Positions 6,587 through 7,381 of a stretch of 7,381 bases of DNA are shown here, in pieces. This DNA is from an uncultured bacterium. Its GTDB lineage: Bacteria; Actinomycetota; Coriobacteriia; Coriobacteriales; Eggerthellaceae. The position numbers and the translations under genes are program-made. The notes under the pieces are model-generated. The model ran no database searches. It was given only the letters and a program-made list of their open reading frames with translations, and was not told the origin of the DNA. The stretch covers positions 1 through 7,381 of the forward strand of contig CANSQW010000058.1 of NCBI GenBank assembly GCA_947649215.1, given 5' to 3'. Position 1 is the first letter of the stretch. Each line of letters starts with the position of its first letter.

Positions 6587-6682
6587 GGGCGCAGCCACCG
6601 GCGCTGTCCGCGCGGGGCGTGTGAATATCATTTGTCCTTCAGGCCGGCAAAGCTTAAGAAACGGCCGGCGAGGCGGCGGTGC

Positions 6683-6691
6683 TGGTACAAT
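6683..6691 (+). promoter_or_regulatory. Extended -10 promoter upstream of pgsA
   Basis: TGG-TACAAT combines a good -10 box (TACAAT, 6686-6691) with the TG of an extended -10 element. The region 17 bases upstream is GC-rich and lacks a -35 match, which extended -10 promoters tolerate. A start near 6698 would give pgsA a leader of about 60 bases that contains the hairpin at 6712-6737. Confidence 0.55.
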
Positions 6692-6711
6692 GGCCCCTGA
6701 CATACTTGACG

Positions 6712-6739
6712 ATCCGGGCTCCTTTCGGGGCCCGGATTT
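6712..6739 (+). terminator. Strong hairpin with short T-run before pgsA
   Basis: An 11-bp stem (6712-6722 with 6727-6737, one T-G pair) closes on a 4-base TTTC loop and ends in TTT (6737-6739) before a C. It resembles an intrinsic terminator but has a short T-run. It may end readthrough from echF, act as an attenuator in the pgsA leader, or only protect the 5' end. It ends 17 bases before the pgsA start codon, just upstream of its ribosome site. Confidence 0.45.
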
Positions 6740-6756
6740 CATGAGGGGGAGATCAC

Positions 6757-7381
6757 ATGCGCGCAGCGGAGCAGGACAAGAGGGGCGGGGCCGAGGACGA
6801 GGAGCCGGTGAGCGACCGCATCCTCACCCTTCCCAACGTCATCTCGGTCATCCGCCTGTGCCTGGTGCCGCTCTACCTGGTGCTGCTCATGGGCGGCCAG
6901 GACGTGGCCGCCGCCGTCACCTTCGCTGTGGCCGCGGGCACCGACTTCCTTGACGGGCAGATCGCCCGGCGCACCCACACCGTCTCCAAGCTCGGCCAGC
7001 TGCTCGACCCGACGGTCGACCGCGTGCTCATGATCACCGGCGTCCTGGGCGTGTTTTTGGTGGGGCGCCTGCCGCTGTGGATCATCCTCGTCGTGGTGCT
7101 GCGCGACGCGCTGCTGCTCGTGGGCGGCTCGTGGCTGCTCTTCAAGCGCGGCATCCGCGTGCCCGTCATCTACCCGGGCAAGTTCGCCACCACGTTTCTG
7201 TTCGTGGGCTTCGCCGGCCTCGTGCTCAACGCGCCCCTCGTGCCGGGCCTGGGCCTCACCGACGCGGCGTGGCTGCCCGGCTTCACCGCCGAGCCCGTGT
7301 CCTGGGGCATCTGGTTCATCTACGCAGGCCTGATCCTGGCCATCGGCACCACCGTCTACTACCTGTGGGCCGCCCTCCGGG
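6757..7381 (+). CDS. pgsA: CDP-alcohol phosphatidyltransferase, probably PgsA (partial)
   Basis: Membrane enzyme that joins a CDP-diacylglycerol lipid to an alcohol, most likely glycerol-3-phosphate, the committed step to phosphatidylglycerol and cardiolipin. The signature of the family is complete: DFLDG-x2-AR-x8-G-x3-D-x3-D, with D63, D66, G67, A70, R71, G80, D84 and D88. These are the metal-binding and catalytic residues. It is preceded by LPNVISVIRL (25-34), common in PgsA, and followed by several hydrophobic helices. The N-terminus (1-20) is charged and likely cytoplasmic. ATG 6757 has GAGGGGGA (6743-6750) 6 bases upstream; ATG 6741 is in another frame. The gene is cut by the window end after 208 codons with the frame still open. 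The motif does not separate PgsA from related enzymes such as eukaryotic-type cardiolipin synthase, so the exact substrate is inferred. Confidence 0.87.
   Translation, partial: MRAAEQDKRGGAEDEEPVSDRILTLPNVISVIRLCLVPLYLVLLMGGQDVAAAVTFAVAAGTDFLDGQIARRTHTVSKLGQLLDPTVDRVLMITGVLGVFLVGRLPLWIILVVVLRDALLLVGGSWLLFKRGIRVPVIYPGKFATTFLFVGFAGLVLNAPLVPGLGLTDAAWLPGFTAEPVSWGIWFIYAGLILAIGTTVYYLWAALR

Noticed and set aside
6643..6669. GCCGGC inverted repeat after echF as a terminator.
   Set aside because: Only 6 bp, a 15-base loop and no T-run.
6741..6756. ATG at 6741 as the start of pgsA.
   Set aside because: It is in a different frame from the CDP-alcohol transferase motif and overlaps the ribosome site for ATG 6757.

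Overview
This is a very GC-rich window with GC-ending codons, many GTG starts and strong purine-rich ribosome binding sites. Its main content is a compact six-gene operon, on the + strand, for an Ech-type (group 4) energy-converting [NiFe] hydrogenase. Base composition, the anaerobic gene content and the look of the proteins suggest a high-GC anaerobe such as an actinobacterium of the Coriobacteriia (Eggerthellaceae type). That placement is inference; no taxonomic marker is present.

Layout. Bases 1-266 are GC-rich flank without a convincing gene. A well-formed promoter (TTGAAA, 17-nt spacer, TAAGAT; 267-295) drives a tRNA-Pro(GGG) gene (341-417, CCA encoded), which ends at a textbook intrinsic terminator (426-464). 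Next comes a small gene of unknown function (GTG 534 to 860) whose 5' end looks odd: a coding-like ATG reading frame at 478 lies one base out of register with it. A 241-base GC-rich leader (861-1101) holds several hairpins, one of which could mask the ribosome binding site of the next gene.

From 1102 to 6586 run echA, echB, echC, echD, echE and echF, with gaps of 1-14 bases. EchA (antiporter-like) and EchB (NuoH-like) form the membrane ion-translocating arm. EchC (one 4Fe-4S cluster), EchD, EchE (NiFe catalytic subunit, both CxxC pairs intact) and EchF (two 4Fe-4S clusters) form the cytoplasmic arm. By analogy with known Ech enzymes, electrons pass from reduced ferredoxin through EchF and EchC to the NiFe site in EchE, making H2 while ions are pumped, or the reverse. 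Maturation genes (hyp) are not in this window.

After a 170-base gap with an extended -10 promoter and a hairpin, a CDP-alcohol phosphatidyltransferase gene (probably pgsA) starts at 6757 and runs off the end.

The most unusual feature is EchD: a normal NuoC-like domain of about 118 residues carries a 136-residue Ala/Lys/Glu-rich tail with two near-identical units built around MDPEK, resembling the repeats at the C-terminus of RnfC/RsxC. A complete Ech operon is a known system; this tail is the part most likely to be undescribed.
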